DNA from: Rugamonas aquatica | Lineage (GTDB): Bacteria > Pseudomonadota > Gammaproteobacteria > Burkholderiales > Burkholderiaceae_D | Assembly: GCF_009380215.1 (NCBI RefSeq) | Contig: NZ_WHUG01000010.1 | Coordinates: 124,001 to 188,000 of the forward strand | DNA: 64,000 nucleotides | Direction: 5' to 3' | Notes under the pieces: model-generated | Told to the model about the DNA's origin: nothing | Seen by the model: only the letters and a program-made list of their open reading frames with translations | Databases searched by the model: none | Position numbers and translations under genes: made by a program | In this document: in pieces, positions 50,103 to 59,466 of the stretch | How the letters are laid out: each line of letters opens with the position of its first letter | Position numbering within the stretch: position 1 is the first letter of the stretch

Positions 50103-51638
50103 ATGACGGACTGGACCAGCGGTTACGTTGCGGATATCGGTTATACCTACGGCTATTATGACTGGGTCAATCCGCTGCGGGTGAAACTGGCGCTGCTGAA
50201 GGCGGGGCTGGTGCTGCCGAACACGGCGACCGCCTGCGAACTCGGCTTCGGCCAGGGAGTCAGCGTCAACATCCATGGCGCCAGCTCCCCCATCCGCTGG
50301 TACGGCACCGATTTCAATCCCGCCCAGGCCAGCTATGCGCAGGAACTGGCCGCCTGCGTGGAAGATGGTCCGCGACTGTACGATCAGTCCTTTGCCGAAT
50401 TCTGCGGCCGCGACGATTTGCCGGACTTCGACTTCATCGCCCTGCACGGCATCTGGAGCTGGATCTCGGACGAGAACCGCGCTGTCATCGTCGACTTCGT
50501 GCGACGCAAGCTGAAGACCGGCGGCGTGCTCTACATCAGCTACAACACCCAGCCGGGCTTCGCGTCCATGGTCCCGGTGCGCAACCTGATGACCCAGCAT
50601 GCATCCGTCATGGCGCCGGCTGGCGCGGGCGCCGTGGCCAAGGTCGATGGCGCCATCGCGTTCACCAACAGGCTGATGGCCACCAATCCCCTGTTCGCGC
50701 GCCTCAATCCGCAGATCGCGGAACGCCTGAAAAAAATGGAAAGCCATGACCGGCACTACCTGGCCCACGAATATTTCAACCGCGACTGGCTGCCGATGTC
50801 CTTCGCCGACATGGCCGGCTGGCTGTCGGAGGCCAAGCTCGACTTCGCCTGCTCGGCCGCGTACAGCGAACTCGTGCCGGCGCTGCAGATCACCCCGGAA
50901 CAGCACGCGTTCATCAGCGAGATCCCCGATGAAGTGCTGCGCGAAAGCGTGTTCGATTTCATGATCTGCCAGCAGTTCCGCCGCGACTACTGGGTCAAGG
51001 GCAAGCGCCGCCTGCAAGCGATCGAATACGCCGAACAGCTGCGCGCCCATCGCGTCATCCTGTGCGAACGCGCCGATGCGATCAAGCTCACCGCGACCGG
51101 TGCACTGGGCGAAGGCACGCTCAACGCAAGCATCTACCCGCCCCTCATCAATCTGCTGAGCGACCATGCGGTACGCAGCATCGGCGACATCGAGGCGGCG
51201 CTGCGCGGCCAGGGCATCACGCTGGCGCAGATACACGAAGCTTGCCTGCTGCTGGCGGACAAGGGCGCGCTGGCCAACGCCCAGGATCCATCGGTCGCCG
51301 CGGCGCGCCGCCCGCAGACCGAGCTGTTGAACCAGCGGCTGCGGCGGCAGGCGCGCGGCGACGGCGAGGTCAGCGGGCTGGCCAGCCCCGTGACCGGCGC
51401 CGGCGTGGCCGTCAACCGCTTCCAGCAATTGTTTATCAGCGCCATGGCTGAGGGCAGGCAGCAACCGTCGGAATGGGCCTACCATGCCTGGCAAGTGCTC
51501 AAGGCATCGCAGCAAACCATCACCAAGCAAGGCGTCACGCTGGTCGGCGACGAGGAAAACCTCGCGGAATTGAGCAGCCAGGCCAGCGAGTTCCGCGACC
51601 AGCGGCTGCCGCTGCTACGCGCCCTGGGCGTAGTCTGA
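50103..51638 (+). CDS. Methyltransferase with regulatory domain
   Basis: A 511-residue protein: SAM-binding domain (about 10-190) with ACELGFGQGVSVNIHGA, YGTDFNPAQASYA, FDFIALHGIWSWIS and GGVLYISYNTQPGF, then a methyltransferase regulatory domain of the PF10119 type (about 215-330, LAHEYFNRDWLPMSFADMAGWL, VFDFMICQQFRRDYWVKG) and a further C-terminal helical part. Such proteins sometimes accompany surface-glycan or flagellin modification genes; none is adjacent. The ATG follows GAAGGACGGACT. Its last 24 bases overlap the convergent diguanylate cyclase gene. Confidence 0.87.
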   Translation: MTDWTSGYVADIGYTYGYYDWVNPLRVKLALLKAGLVLPNTATACELGFGQGVSVNIHGASSPIRWYGTDFNPAQASYAQELAACVEDGPRLYDQSFAEFCGRDDLPDFDFIALHGIWSWISDENRAVIVDFVRRKLKTGGVLYISYNTQPGFASMVPVRNLMTQHASVMAPAGAGAVAKVDGAIAFTNRLMATNPLFARLNPQIAERLKKMESHDRHYLAHEYFNRDWLPMSFADMAGWLSEAKLDFACSAAYSELVPALQITPEQHAFISEIPDEVLRESVFDFMICQQFRRDYWVKGKRRLQAIEYAEQLRAHRVILCERADAIKLTATGALGEGTLNASIYPPLINLLSDHAVRSIGDIEAALRGQGITLAQIHEACLLLADKGALANAQDPSVAAARRPQTELLNQRLRRQARGDGEVSGLASPVTGAGVAVNRFQQLFISAMAEGRQQPSEWAYHAWQVLKASQQTITKQGVTLVGDEENLAELSSQASEFRDQRLPLLRALGVV

Positions 51639-52661
51639 CGGCGCCACCGCGTCGGCCACGCGGACGGCGTTGCGGCCGCCCTGCTTGGCCGCGTACAGCA
51701 TTTTGTCGGCCTGCATCAGCCAGTCGGCCGGCGCGGTGCTCTTGTCCATCGCCGCCACGCCTATCGATATGGTCAGCGGATGGCCTTCGATCAGGCAGCT
51801 CGCGGCCACCGCCGCCCGCAGGTTTTCCGCCAGCCGGCTGGCGGCCGGCAGCGCCGCGCCGTTGGCGATGATGGCGAACTCCTCGCCGCCGTAGCGGAAC
51901 AGGCGGTCGGTCGCGCGCGTGTGCAAGCGCATCACGTCGCACAGCCGCACCAGCGCCCGGTCGCCGGCCGCATGGCCGTACTGGTCGTTGACCAGCTTGA
52001 AATGGTCCAGGTCCAGCAGCAACAGGCAGGACGCCAGGTGCGGACGGCGCTCGTCGGCGTGGTCGGCCAGCTTGCGGTCCAATGAGCGGCGGTTGCCGAC
52101 GCCGGTCAGGAAGTCCAGCTCGACCTCGGTGTGCAGCGCCTTGTTCTGCTCGCCCGTGCGGTGCGAGAAGATGTAGGCGAACAGATTGACCAGGCCGACG
52201 GTGACGACGATGGTCATCAGGTTGAGCCCTTCCAGCTGCGGCGCCAGGATTACTACCAGCCCCAGCAGCGAGCCGCTGTTGATCGCCACCGCCACGGCGG
52301 GCCGCAGCACGAAGTAACAGGCGATCATGGTCGGGTACACCCAGTAGACCAGCGACACGCCACGCAGATACACCGTCACCAGCATGCCGGCCGAATACAC
52401 CAGCGTGACGCAGAAGCTGGCCACGCGGTGGCGGCCGGTGCGCCACACGTGGACGATCACCGCCAGCATGGCCAGCACCAGCGCTATGTCGACCGCGGCC
52501 GACAGCCAGTTGCGCTGCACCAGGCGATAGATGCCGAACGGCAGGATGCTGGGGATACTCAGCGTACAGAGCAGCATCAGGATCACTTCTTCGATGCTGC
52601 GCTTGCGCTTGCCGGCCAACCAGCCGAAGCGGCCGCCCCCTTCCTTTTCTACGTCGGACAT
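51615..52661 (-). CDS. Membrane diguanylate cyclase (GGDEF)
   Basis: Makes cyclic di-GMP from two GTP. The 348-residue protein has five to six N-terminal membrane helices (about 25-165), a short linker, and a GGDEF domain from about 180 (DFLTGVGNRRSL). The active-site loop is GGEEF (258-262). Arg249-x2-Asp252, five residues ahead of it, is the RxxD inhibitory site, so feedback control by product is expected. LLLDLDHFKLVNDQYGHAAGD is intact. No EAL or sensory PAS domain is seen; the membrane part is the likely sensor. It is the gene after the RND pump but on the same strand with only 11 bases between, so read-through is possible. Confidence 0.94.
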   Translation of the reverse strand: MSDVEKEGGGRFGWLAGKRKRSIEEVILMLLCTLSIPSILPFGIYRLVQRNWLSAAVDIALVLAMLAVIVHVWRTGRHRVASFCVTLVYSAGMLVTVYLRGVSLVYWVYPTMIACYFVLRPAVAVAINSGSLLGLVVILAPQLEGLNLMTIVVTVGLVNLFAYIFSHRTGEQNKALHTEVELDFLTGVGNRRSLDRKLADHADERRPHLASCLLLLDLDHFKLVNDQYGHAAGDRALVRLCDVMRLHTRATDRLFRYGGEEFAIIANGAALPAASRLAENLRAAVAASCLIEGHPLTISIGVAAMDKSTAPADWLMQADKMLYAAKQGGRNAVRVADAVAPSDYAQGA

Positions 52662-52672
52662 CTTGAATCGCT

Positions 52673-55600
52673 TTACGTAGCTTGGCCGGCGCCGTGGGCC
52701 GGTGTTGCGCCGCCGTGCTGGGCGGCCAGTTGCGCGGCCTGCGGGTCGACCTTGTGCTGGCCCGACAGGAACATATACATGGCCGGCACCACGAACAGCG
52801 TGAACAGCGTGCCGATCGACAGGCCGGTGAAGATCACCAGGCCCATCGCGTGGCGGCCGGCCGCGCCCGCGCCGGAGGCCACCACCAGCGGCACCACGCC
52901 GAACACCATCGCGGCGGTCGTCATCAGGATAGGACGCAGGCGGGTGGCGGCCGCTTCCTCGATCGCCTCGCGCTTGCTCTTGCCGGCGGCGCGCAGGTGG
53001 TTGGCCACTTCGACGATCAGGATGCCGTGCTTGGAGATCAGCCCCATCAGCGTCACCAGCCCGACCTGGGTGTAGATGTTGATCGAGGCGTAGCCGAGGA
53101 AGATGAAGGTCATCGCGCCGAACAGCGCCATCGGCACCGAGAACAGGATCACGATGGGATCGCGGAAGCTCTCGAACTGCGCCGCCAGCGCCAGGAACAC
53201 GATGATGACGGCGAAGGCCATCGTCACCACGAAGCCGCCCGATTCGCTCATGAACTGGCGCGAGCCGCCCGAGTAGTCGACCGTGTAGCCCGACGGCACC
53301 ACTTCCTTGACGGTGTTGCGCAGGTATTCCAGGATCTCGCCCTGCGAGGCGCCGGTGACGCCGGCAATCGTGGCCGAGTTCAGCTGCTGGAAGCGGGTCA
53401 CGGATTCAGGCTGCACGCTGTACTTGATGCTGGCCACGGTGCTGGCCGGGATCATGGCGCCGCTCGGGGTCTTGATGTAGAAGTCCAGCACGTCGGCCGG
53501 GTTCAGGCGGTCGACCTGCTGCACCTGCGGGATCACCTTGTACGAGCGGCCCGAGATCGAGAAGTAGTTGACGTAGCCGCCGCCCAGCGCCGCGCCCATG
53601 GCGTTGCCGAAATCCTGCTGCGTCAGGCCCAGCGTGGCCAGCTTGTCGCGGTCCACTTCGACGCGCGCCTGCGGCGAATCGATCTTCAGGTCGACGTCGG
53701 CGAAGTAGAATTTATTGTCCTTGCGCGCCTTGTCCAGCACCGCCTGCGCCACCGTGTTCAGGTTCTCGAACGGTTCGGTGGTGGTGATGACGAACTGCAC
53801 CGGCAAGCCCGAGCTGCCCGGCAGCGCCGGGAACTGGAACGCCGCCACGCGGCCGCCGGCCACGTTGTTCCATTTCTGCTGCAAGTCTTGCTGGATCTCG
53901 TGCGCCGAGCGCGAGCGCTTCTCCCAGGACTTGAACAGCACGCCGCCGATGCCGGCGTTGGTGGTCGGCACGCCGGTGATCTGGAACATTTGCTCGTACT
54001 CGGGCAGCGAGTGCGAGATGTCGAAGATCTGCTTGGCGTAGGCCTGCATCTGGTCCGAGGTGGCGGTCGGCGCGCCGACCACCTGCGACAGCACGATGCC
54101 CTGGTCCTCTTCCGGCGCCAGTTCCGACTGCGACATCTTGAACATCAGGCCCAGCAGCACGCTGAGGATCAGGCCCATGACGATCAGCACCGGCCAGGTG
54201 TTGAGCAGGCTGTGCAGCAAACGCAAATAGCCGTTGTGGACTTTCTCGAACACCTTGTCGATGGCCTTGACGAAACGCCCCTCGTCCTGCTTGGGGTCGA
54301 AGAAGTGGCCGCACATCATCGGCGACAAGGTCAGCGCGACGATGCCCGACACCGCCACCGCGCCGGCCAGCGTGAAGGCGAACTCGGTGAACAGCGCGCC
54401 GGTCAGGCCGCCCTGGAAGCCGATCGGCACGTACACGGCGATCAGCACCACCGTCATCGCCAGGATCGGCGAGCCGAGCTCGCGCGCGGCGATGATGGCG
54501 GCGTCGAACGGCTTGATGCCCTCCTTCATGTGGCGGTCGACGTTCTCCACCACGATGATGGCGTCGTCCACCACCAGGCCGATCGCCAGCACGATGGCCA
54601 GCAGGGTCAGCAGGTTGATCGAATAGCCCAGCATCAGCATCACGAAGAAGGTGCCGACCAGCGACAGCGGCATGGCGATCACCGGCACGATCACCGCGCG
54701 GAAGCTGCCCAGGAACAGGTAGATGACGATGGTGACGATGATCAGCGCTTCGACCAGCGTCTTGACCACCTCGTCGATGGAGGTGTTGATGAACTCGGTC
54801 GAGTCGTAGACGATCTCGCCGGTCAGGCCGTTCGGCAACTGCTCCTTGATCGGCGGGAAGGCTTCGCGCACGCGCTTGGCCACGTCCAGGATGTTGGCTT
54901 CCGGCGCCACCTTGATACCGATGAACACCGAACGCACGCCGCTGAAGGCGACGTTGAAGTCATAGTTTTCCGAACCCAGCGTGACGGTGGCGATATCCTC
55001 CAGGTGGACGATGGCGCCGCCGGACTGCTTGACGGCCAGCGCCTTGAACTCGTCCACCGTGTGCAGGTCGGTGCCGGCGGTCAGCGGCACGGTCACCATC
55101 TGGCCCTTGGAGGCGCCCAGGCCGGTCAGGTAGTTGTTCTGCGCCAGCGCGGCGCTGACCTCGGTGGCGGTGACGCCGTGGGCCGCCATCTTGCCGGCGT
55201 CCAGCCAGGCGCGCAAGGCAAACTGGCGCGCGCCCAGCAGCTCGGCGGTCTGCACGCCCTGGATCGAATCGAGTTTCGGCTTGACCACGCGCGCCAGGAA
55301 GTCGGTGACGTTGTTGGTCGGCAGCGTGTTGCTGTAGAAGCCCATGTACATGGCGTCGGTGGTCTGGCCGGTCTGCACCGTCAGCACCGGCTGCTGCGCC
55401 TGCTGCGGCAGCTGATTGCGCACCGAGTTGACCTGGGTGGTGATCTCGGTCAGCGCGCGGTTGGAATCGTAGTTCAGCCGCAGCGTGGCGGTGATGACGG
55501 ACACGCCGCTGTTGGACGAGGACGACAGGTAGTCGATGCCCTGCGCCTGCGCGATGGCGCCTTCCAGCGGCTGCGTGATGAAGCCGGCCACGGTGGCGGC

Positions 55601-55765
55601 GTCGGCGCCGTAGTAGGTGGTGGAAATGGTCACCACCGCGTTCTGCGTCTTCGGATACTGGTTGATCGGCAGGCTGAACAGCGAGCGCAGGCCCAGCACC
55701 ACGATCAGCAGGCTGACCACGCTGGCCAGGACCGGCCGCTTGATGAAGATGTCGGTGAAATTCAT
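52673..55765 (-). CDS. RND efflux pump, HAE1 (AcrB/MexB) family
   Basis: Inner-membrane proton-driven drug exporter of 1030 residues. MNFTDIFIKRPVLASVVSLLIVVLG begins helix 1; SSSSNSGVSVITATL and the porter domains follow; the proton relay is in LAIGLVVDDAIIVVENV (paired Asp) with a matching Lys in the later helices; the second half repeats the fold. It has the usual 12-helix layout with two large periplasmic loops. It is preceded on the same strand by adaptor and outer-membrane factor genes, so the trio is a full tripartite pump. Ends TPAHGAGQAT. Substrates cannot be read from sequence; the pump resembles the MexK/MdtB-like branch more than AcrB. Confidence 0.94.
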   Translation of the reverse strand: MNFTDIFIKRPVLASVVSLLIVVLGLRSLFSLPINQYPKTQNAVVTISTTYYGADAATVAGFITQPLEGAIAQAQGIDYLSSSSNSGVSVITATLRLNYDSNRALTEITTQVNSVRNQLPQQAQQPVLTVQTGQTTDAMYMGFYSNTLPTNNVTDFLARVVKPKLDSIQGVQTAELLGARQFALRAWLDAGKMAAHGVTATEVSAALAQNNYLTGLGASKGQMVTVPLTAGTDLHTVDEFKALAVKQSGGAIVHLEDIATVTLGSENYDFNVAFSGVRSVFIGIKVAPEANILDVAKRVREAFPPIKEQLPNGLTGEIVYDSTEFINTSIDEVVKTLVEALIIVTIVIYLFLGSFRAVIVPVIAMPLSLVGTFFVMLMLGYSINLLTLLAIVLAIGLVVDDAIIVVENVDRHMKEGIKPFDAAIIAARELGSPILAMTVVLIAVYVPIGFQGGLTGALFTEFAFTLAGAVAVSGIVALTLSPMMCGHFFDPKQDEGRFVKAIDKVFEKVHNGYLRLLHSLLNTWPVLIVMGLILSVLLGLMFKMSQSELAPEEDQGIVLSQVVGAPTATSDQMQAYAKQIFDISHSLPEYEQMFQITGVPTTNAGIGGVLFKSWEKRSRSAHEIQQDLQQKWNNVAGGRVAAFQFPALPGSSGLPVQFVITTTEPFENLNTVAQAVLDKARKDNKFYFADVDLKIDSPQARVEVDRDKLATLGLTQQDFGNAMGAALGGGYVNYFSISGRSYKVIPQVQQVDRLNPADVLDFYIKTPSGAMIPASTVASIKYSVQPESVTRFQQLNSATIAGVTGASQGEILEYLRNTVKEVVPSGYTVDYSGGSRQFMSESGGFVVTMAFAVIIVFLALAAQFESFRDPIVILFSVPMALFGAMTFIFLGYASINIYTQVGLVTLMGLISKHGILIVEVANHLRAAGKSKREAIEEAAATRLRPILMTTAAMVFGVVPLVVASGAGAAGRHAMGLVIFTGLSIGTLFTLFVVPAMYMFLSGQHKVDPQAAQLAAQHGGATPAHGAGQAT

Positions 55766-55778
55766 GGCGCGGCTTCCC

Positions 55779-56924
55779 TTAGTGTTCCTGCGGCGTCGGA
55801 TTCGGGTTGTTGGCCGGCTGCACCTTGTTGTCGATCACGGCCGGCGTGCCATTCTTCAGTTTCAGCTGGCCACTGGTGACGACGGTCTGGCCGGCCTTCA
55901 GGCCGGTCAGGATGGCGACCTGGTCGCCGCGCGTCGGGCCGGTGGTGACGAACACCTGCTGCGCCACCAGGTGGGCGTTGCCCTTGTCATCCTTGAGCGG
56001 ATCCTTGGCGTCGGCCGGCGGCGGCGCCAGCACGAACACGGTCGAGCCGTACGGGTTGTAGGTGATGGCGGTCTGCGGCAGGGTCAGGTATTTCTTCTGC
56101 TCGCCCTGGTCCAGGCTGACGTTGGCGAACATGCCGGGCAGCAGCTGGCGTTTGCCGTTCGGCACGGTGGCCTCGACCTGCACATTGCGGGTGGCGGCAT
56201 CGATTTTCGGGCTGATCGACGTCACCTTGCCGGGGAAGGCCAGGCCGGGATAGGCGTCGGCGGTCAGGTTCAGCTTCTGGCCGATCGACAGGCCGGCCAG
56301 CTGTTTCTGCGGCACGAAGAAATCGACATAAACAGTATCGATGGTTTGCAGCGTCACCAGCTTGTCGCCCGGGTTCAGGTACTGGCCGGGATTGACGGCG
56401 GTGATGCCCAGCTTGCCGGCGAACGGCGCGCGTATGGTTTTCTTGTCGACCACGGCCTGCTGCTGCGCGACCAGCGCCTTGCGGCTTTTCAGGTCGGCGT
56501 CGTCGTTGTCGAGCTGGGCCTGGCTGATGGCCTGGGCCGCGAACTGCAGCTTGTCGCGCTTGAGCACGGAGGCCGACAGATCGGCGGCGGCCTGCAACGC
56601 GCGCAGCTGGGCGATGTCGGAATCGGCGTTCATCTCGAACAGCACCTGGCCGGCCTTGACCTCGTCGCCCGACTTGAAGTGCACCTGGCGCACCAGGCCG
56701 GCGATCTCGGTGGTGACATCGACGCCGCGCACCGGCACCAGCGTGCCGACCGAGGTCAGCTGCGGCTGCCATTGCGATTCCTCGGCCTTGATCGCGGTGA
56801 CGGTTTGCGCGCCCGGCTTGGGCGAGCTGGCGATCAGCTTTTTAATCTGCAGATACTTGCCGAACGCCAGCACGGCGATCAGTAAAAGGACGCCGCCTAT
56901 CATGATGAACATACGCTTGGTCAT
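55779..56924 (-). CDS. RND periplasmic adaptor (membrane fusion protein)
   Basis: Links pump and outer-membrane channel. The 381-residue protein has one N-terminal membrane anchor (MFIMIGGVLLLIAVLAFGKYLQI) and no lipobox, a split lipoyl domain (VRGVDVTTEIAGLVRQVHFKSGDEVKAGQVLFEMN and KKTIRAPFAGKLGITAVNPGQYLNPGDKL), a helical hairpin between them (about 100-155), and the beta-barrel with NVQVEATVPNGKRQLLPGMFANVSL. Thirteen bases separate it from the pump gene. ATG follows GCAGGAGATCGATTC. Second gene of the pump operon. Confidence 0.94.
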   Translation of the reverse strand: MTKRMFIMIGGVLLLIAVLAFGKYLQIKKLIASSPKPGAQTVTAIKAEESQWQPQLTSVGTLVPVRGVDVTTEIAGLVRQVHFKSGDEVKAGQVLFEMNADSDIAQLRALQAAADLSASVLKRDKLQFAAQAISQAQLDNDDADLKSRKALVAQQQAVVDKKTIRAPFAGKLGITAVNPGQYLNPGDKLVTLQTIDTVYVDFFVPQKQLAGLSIGQKLNLTADAYPGLAFPGKVTSISPKIDAATRNVQVEATVPNGKRQLLPGMFANVSLDQGEQKKYLTLPQTAITYNPYGSTVFVLAPPPADAKDPLKDDKGNAHLVAQQVFVTTGPTRGDQVAILTGLKAGQTVVTSGQLKLKNGTPAVIDNKVQPANNPNPTPQEH

Positions 56925-56966
56925 GAATCGATCTCCTGCTTTTTAGTGTTGTTTGATGTGTGCTGC

Positions 56967-58505
56967 TTACTTGGCGCTGCCGTAGGGTGCGGCCGCCGAG
57001 ACCGCCGTGGCCGCCGGCACGCCGCCGCTGCGGTTCCACCAGCCGCCGCCCAGCGCCTGGAACAGCGCCGCCGTGTCGGCATAGCGCGCCGCCTGCGCCT
57101 GCACCAGCGCCACGTGGGCCTGCTGGTAGCTGCGCTGCGCATCCAGCAACACCAGGTAGCTGATCCCGCCCAGCTTGTACTGCTGCGTGGCCAGCGCCAG
57201 CGATTCGGCCGCCAGCGATTCGGCCTCGGCCTGCGCCTTCAGCGCGGCGGCGTCGGCGTCCAGCGCGCGCAGGCTGTCGGCGACGTTCTGGAAGGCCGTC
57301 AGCACGGTGCTGCGGTACTGGGCCGCCGCCACGTCGTAGGCCGCTTCCGCCGCGCGCCGCCTGGCGCTCAGCGCGCCGCCATTGAAGATGGGCGCGGTCA
57401 GGCCGGCGGCCAGGTTCCAGGCCGTGGTCTCGGCGTCGAACAGCTTGCTGAAGGTTTGCGACGACGAGCCGTAGCTGCCGCTCAGCGTGAACTGCGGATA
57501 CTGGGCCGCCGTCGCCACGCCGATCGCCGCGCTGGCCGCGTGCAGCAGTTCCTCGCTGGCGCGGATGTCGGGCCGCTGGCGCACCAGCGCCGACGGCAGC
57601 GACACCGGCAGCGAATCAGGCAGCGTCAGCGACTCCAGCGCGAACTCGGGCATGCCCGCCTCGCCCGGCAGCTTGCCGGCCAACACCGACAACTGGTGGC
57701 GGCTCTGCGCCAGCGCCTTTTCCAGCGGCGGCAAGGTGGCGGCGATCTGCGCCACCTGGTTGCGCTGGGTCAGCAGCGTGTTGCGCGGCACGGCGCCGAA
57801 GTCGAACTGCTTCTGGATCACGCCCATCTGCTTGTTCAGCGCGTCCAGCACTTCCTGCGTGGCCTTCAGTTGCGCGCGCAGCGAGGCTTCGCGGATCGCC
57901 GTCGTCACCACGTTGGCGCTCAGCGCCAGATAGGTGGCTTCGACCTGGAAGCGCTGGTAGTCGACCTGGGCGCGCGCGCCTTCCAGCGTGCGCCGGGTGG
58001 AGCCGAACACGTCCGGCGTGTAAGCCACGTTGACCGAGGCGTTGTACAGGTTGAAGACGCCGCCCTTGTTGTCGCCGGCGGCCGCCGTTTTCTGTCGCGC
58101 CACGCCCAGCTGGCCGTTGACCGAGGGGTAGACCAGACTGCCGGCCTCGGCGTTGTAGCTTTCCTGGGCCTGGCGCAACGCCGCTTCGGCCGCCGCCATG
58201 CTGGGGTTCTGTTCCAGCGCGCCGCGTATCAGCTGGTCCAGCGCGGGCGAGCGGAACACCGCCCACCACTGCGCGGGGATGTCCTGCCCCATCGCGAACT
58301 GCTGGGCGCCGCCGGCCGCGCCGGGTGCCGACGCGGTCTTGGCCGCCAGCGGCGTGGGGGTGTAGCTGTCGCCCGCCGCCGCTGGCGCGGCCGGGGTTTT
58401 GAAGTCGGGGCCAAGGGCGCAGCCGCCCAATCCTGCCGCGACCAGCGCTGCCGCTCCGGCCCGCAGCACGTGCCGGTGGAACTGCTTGAAGTTCTGTTCT
58501 CTCAC
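56967..58505 (-). CDS. RND outer-membrane factor, NodT-type lipoprotein
   Basis: TolC-like outer-membrane channel of 512 residues in the NodT/OprM family. Start is taken as GTG at 58505 because GCGGGAGTTTTTT is directly before it. ATGs further out (58529, 58571) have no ribosome site. The N-terminus then reads as a lipoprotein signal with lipobox GLGGC (ALVAAGLGGCALGPDF). Two structural repeats follow, with WWAVFRSPALDQLIRGALEQNP, AYTPDVFGSTRRTLEGARAQVDYQ, RPDIRASEELLHAASAAIGVATAAQYPQFTLSGSYG and ALGGGWWNRSGG near the end. First gene of the tripartite pump operon. A palindrome at 58601-58618 may be its operator. Confidence 0.92.
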   Translation of the reverse strand: MREQNFKQFHRHVLRAGAAALVAAGLGGCALGPDFKTPAAPAAAGDSYTPTPLAAKTASAPGAAGGAQQFAMGQDIPAQWWAVFRSPALDQLIRGALEQNPSMAAAEAALRQAQESYNAEAGSLVYPSVNGQLGVARQKTAAAGDNKGGVFNLYNASVNVAYTPDVFGSTRRTLEGARAQVDYQRFQVEATYLALSANVVTTAIREASLRAQLKATQEVLDALNKQMGVIQKQFDFGAVPRNTLLTQRNQVAQIAATLPPLEKALAQSRHQLSVLAGKLPGEAGMPEFALESLTLPDSLPVSLPSALVRQRPDIRASEELLHAASAAIGVATAAQYPQFTLSGSYGSSSQTFSKLFDAETTAWNLAAGLTAPIFNGGALSARRRAAEAAYDVAAAQYRSTVLTAFQNVADSLRALDADAAALKAQAEAESLAAESLALATQQYKLGGISYLVLLDAQRSYQQAHVALVQAQAARYADTAALFQALGGGWWNRSGGVPAATAVSAAAPYGSAK

Positions 58506-58600
58506 AAAAAACTCCCGCTTAAGGTTCATGCCATACCGAAAGGTTAACTGAACTGCACTTTTGCCTGACATATTCGCATTTTTTACGGGCTGAGTGTGTT

Positions 58601-58618
58601 TTTTGTATCGATACGAAA
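58601..58618 (-). promoter_or_regulatory. Palindrome before the RND operon
   Basis: TTTTGTATCGATACGAAA: a 10-base perfect core GTATCGATAC with matching TTT/AAA flanks, about 100 bases before the outer-membrane factor gene. The size suits a TetR-type repressor, but no regulator gene is adjacent. Confidence 0.42.
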
Positions 58619-58629
58619 GCGACAGGCAT

Positions 58630-58666
58630 AAAAAAACGGGCGACGCCGCAAAGGCGTAGCCCGTTT
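58630..58666 (-). terminator. Intrinsic terminator after the EF-hand gene
   Basis: On the minus strand: CGGGCTACGCC-TTTGC-GGCGTCGCCCG followed by seven T. The stem has one mismatch. It ends the EF-hand gene 20-odd bases after its stop and insulates the RND operon. Confidence 0.88.
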
Positions 58667-58688
58667 CAGGGTATCTGTTGTGTGCCGA

Positions 58689-59297
58689 TCAGGCGGCTTC
58701 GGCGGTGGCTACCACGCCGTAGGCGCGGTTGGCTTCGGTCAGCGAAAAGGCCGATGGACCGTTGACCACGGAATCAGCCGCGCGCTCGCTGCTGCGGTAG
58801 GTGATCGGCATCTGGTAGCGGCGCAGTTCTTCCGGGCTGATCTTGCCGTCCTTGTTGGTGTCGGCGGCCATGTCGACCTTGCCGCTGGCCAGCAAGCCGT
58901 TTTCATCGACGCCAGGCAGAGGATCGGGCGACACCAGGCTGTTGCTGTCGTCGCTGTGGCTGTCGAGGCCGAACTTGGCCTTGAAGAACTCGGTTTCAGG
59001 ACGTTGCACCAGGCGCTTCAAGCCTTCGTCGAATTGTTTCAGCGCCATCTTGAGGCTGTCGTCATCCGACTCGGCCACGGCTTTGACGACGGCGCTGGCC
59101 TTGTCGACAGGAGCGGCGGTCAGCCCGTTTTGCACCGGCGCGTTGAAGCCGGGCAGCGACAGGTAGGCTGCGACCGACGCGCTCAAATCCGCGTTGGTGT
59201 CGGCGACAGCGGAGGCGACTTTCTTGGGCTCGAACGCCTTCTCCGCAGCAACCGCTGCGGTCAGATTCGAACCACCAATATTGTTCACCATAATCAT
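58689..59297 (-). CDS. EF-hand calcium-binding protein
   Basis: A 202-residue protein with one good EF-hand loop, DTNKDGKISPEE (146-157; ligands Asp146, Asn148, Asp150, Lys152 main chain, Glu157), and an acidic Asp/Ser-rich stretch before it (DSHSDDSNSLVSPDPLPGVDENG, about 112-134) that may hold a degenerate second site. No signal peptide, membrane helix or enzyme motif is seen. Its start has CAGGAGTCGATT before it. Its role is unknown; it follows an S53 peptidase gene on the same strand, itself a calcium-dependent type of enzyme, 169 bases apart. A separate terminator follows it. Confidence 0.85.
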   Translation of the reverse strand: MIMVNNIGGSNLTAAVAAEKAFEPKKVASAVADTNADLSASVAAYLSLPGFNAPVQNGLTAAPVDKASAVVKAVAESDDDSLKMALKQFDEGLKRLVQRPETEFFKAKFGLDSHSDDSNSLVSPDPLPGVDENGLLASGKVDMAADTNKDGKISPEELRRYQMPITYRSSERAADSVVNGPSAFSLTEANRAYGVVATAEAA

Positions 59298-59466
59298 AAT
59301 CGACTCCTGTTTGACGACGCCCCGGGACGGTCGAACAAAAAAAACTTCTACCCCATCATTCTATCAAGGTTTTAGCAACAATCACCATTTTTAGCGGCAT
59401 CCAAGGCTAAAAAGTGTCTTTTTCCCATGCGAAACTTGCAGTGAGGAATCGTTTTAATAAACAAAA

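Noticed and set aside
52682..55879. Open frame of 1065 codons on the plus strand opposite the RND pump
   Set aside because: The translation is a His/Arg/Asp/Gln-rich string with no fold signature. The minus-strand frame is an unmistakable RND pump.
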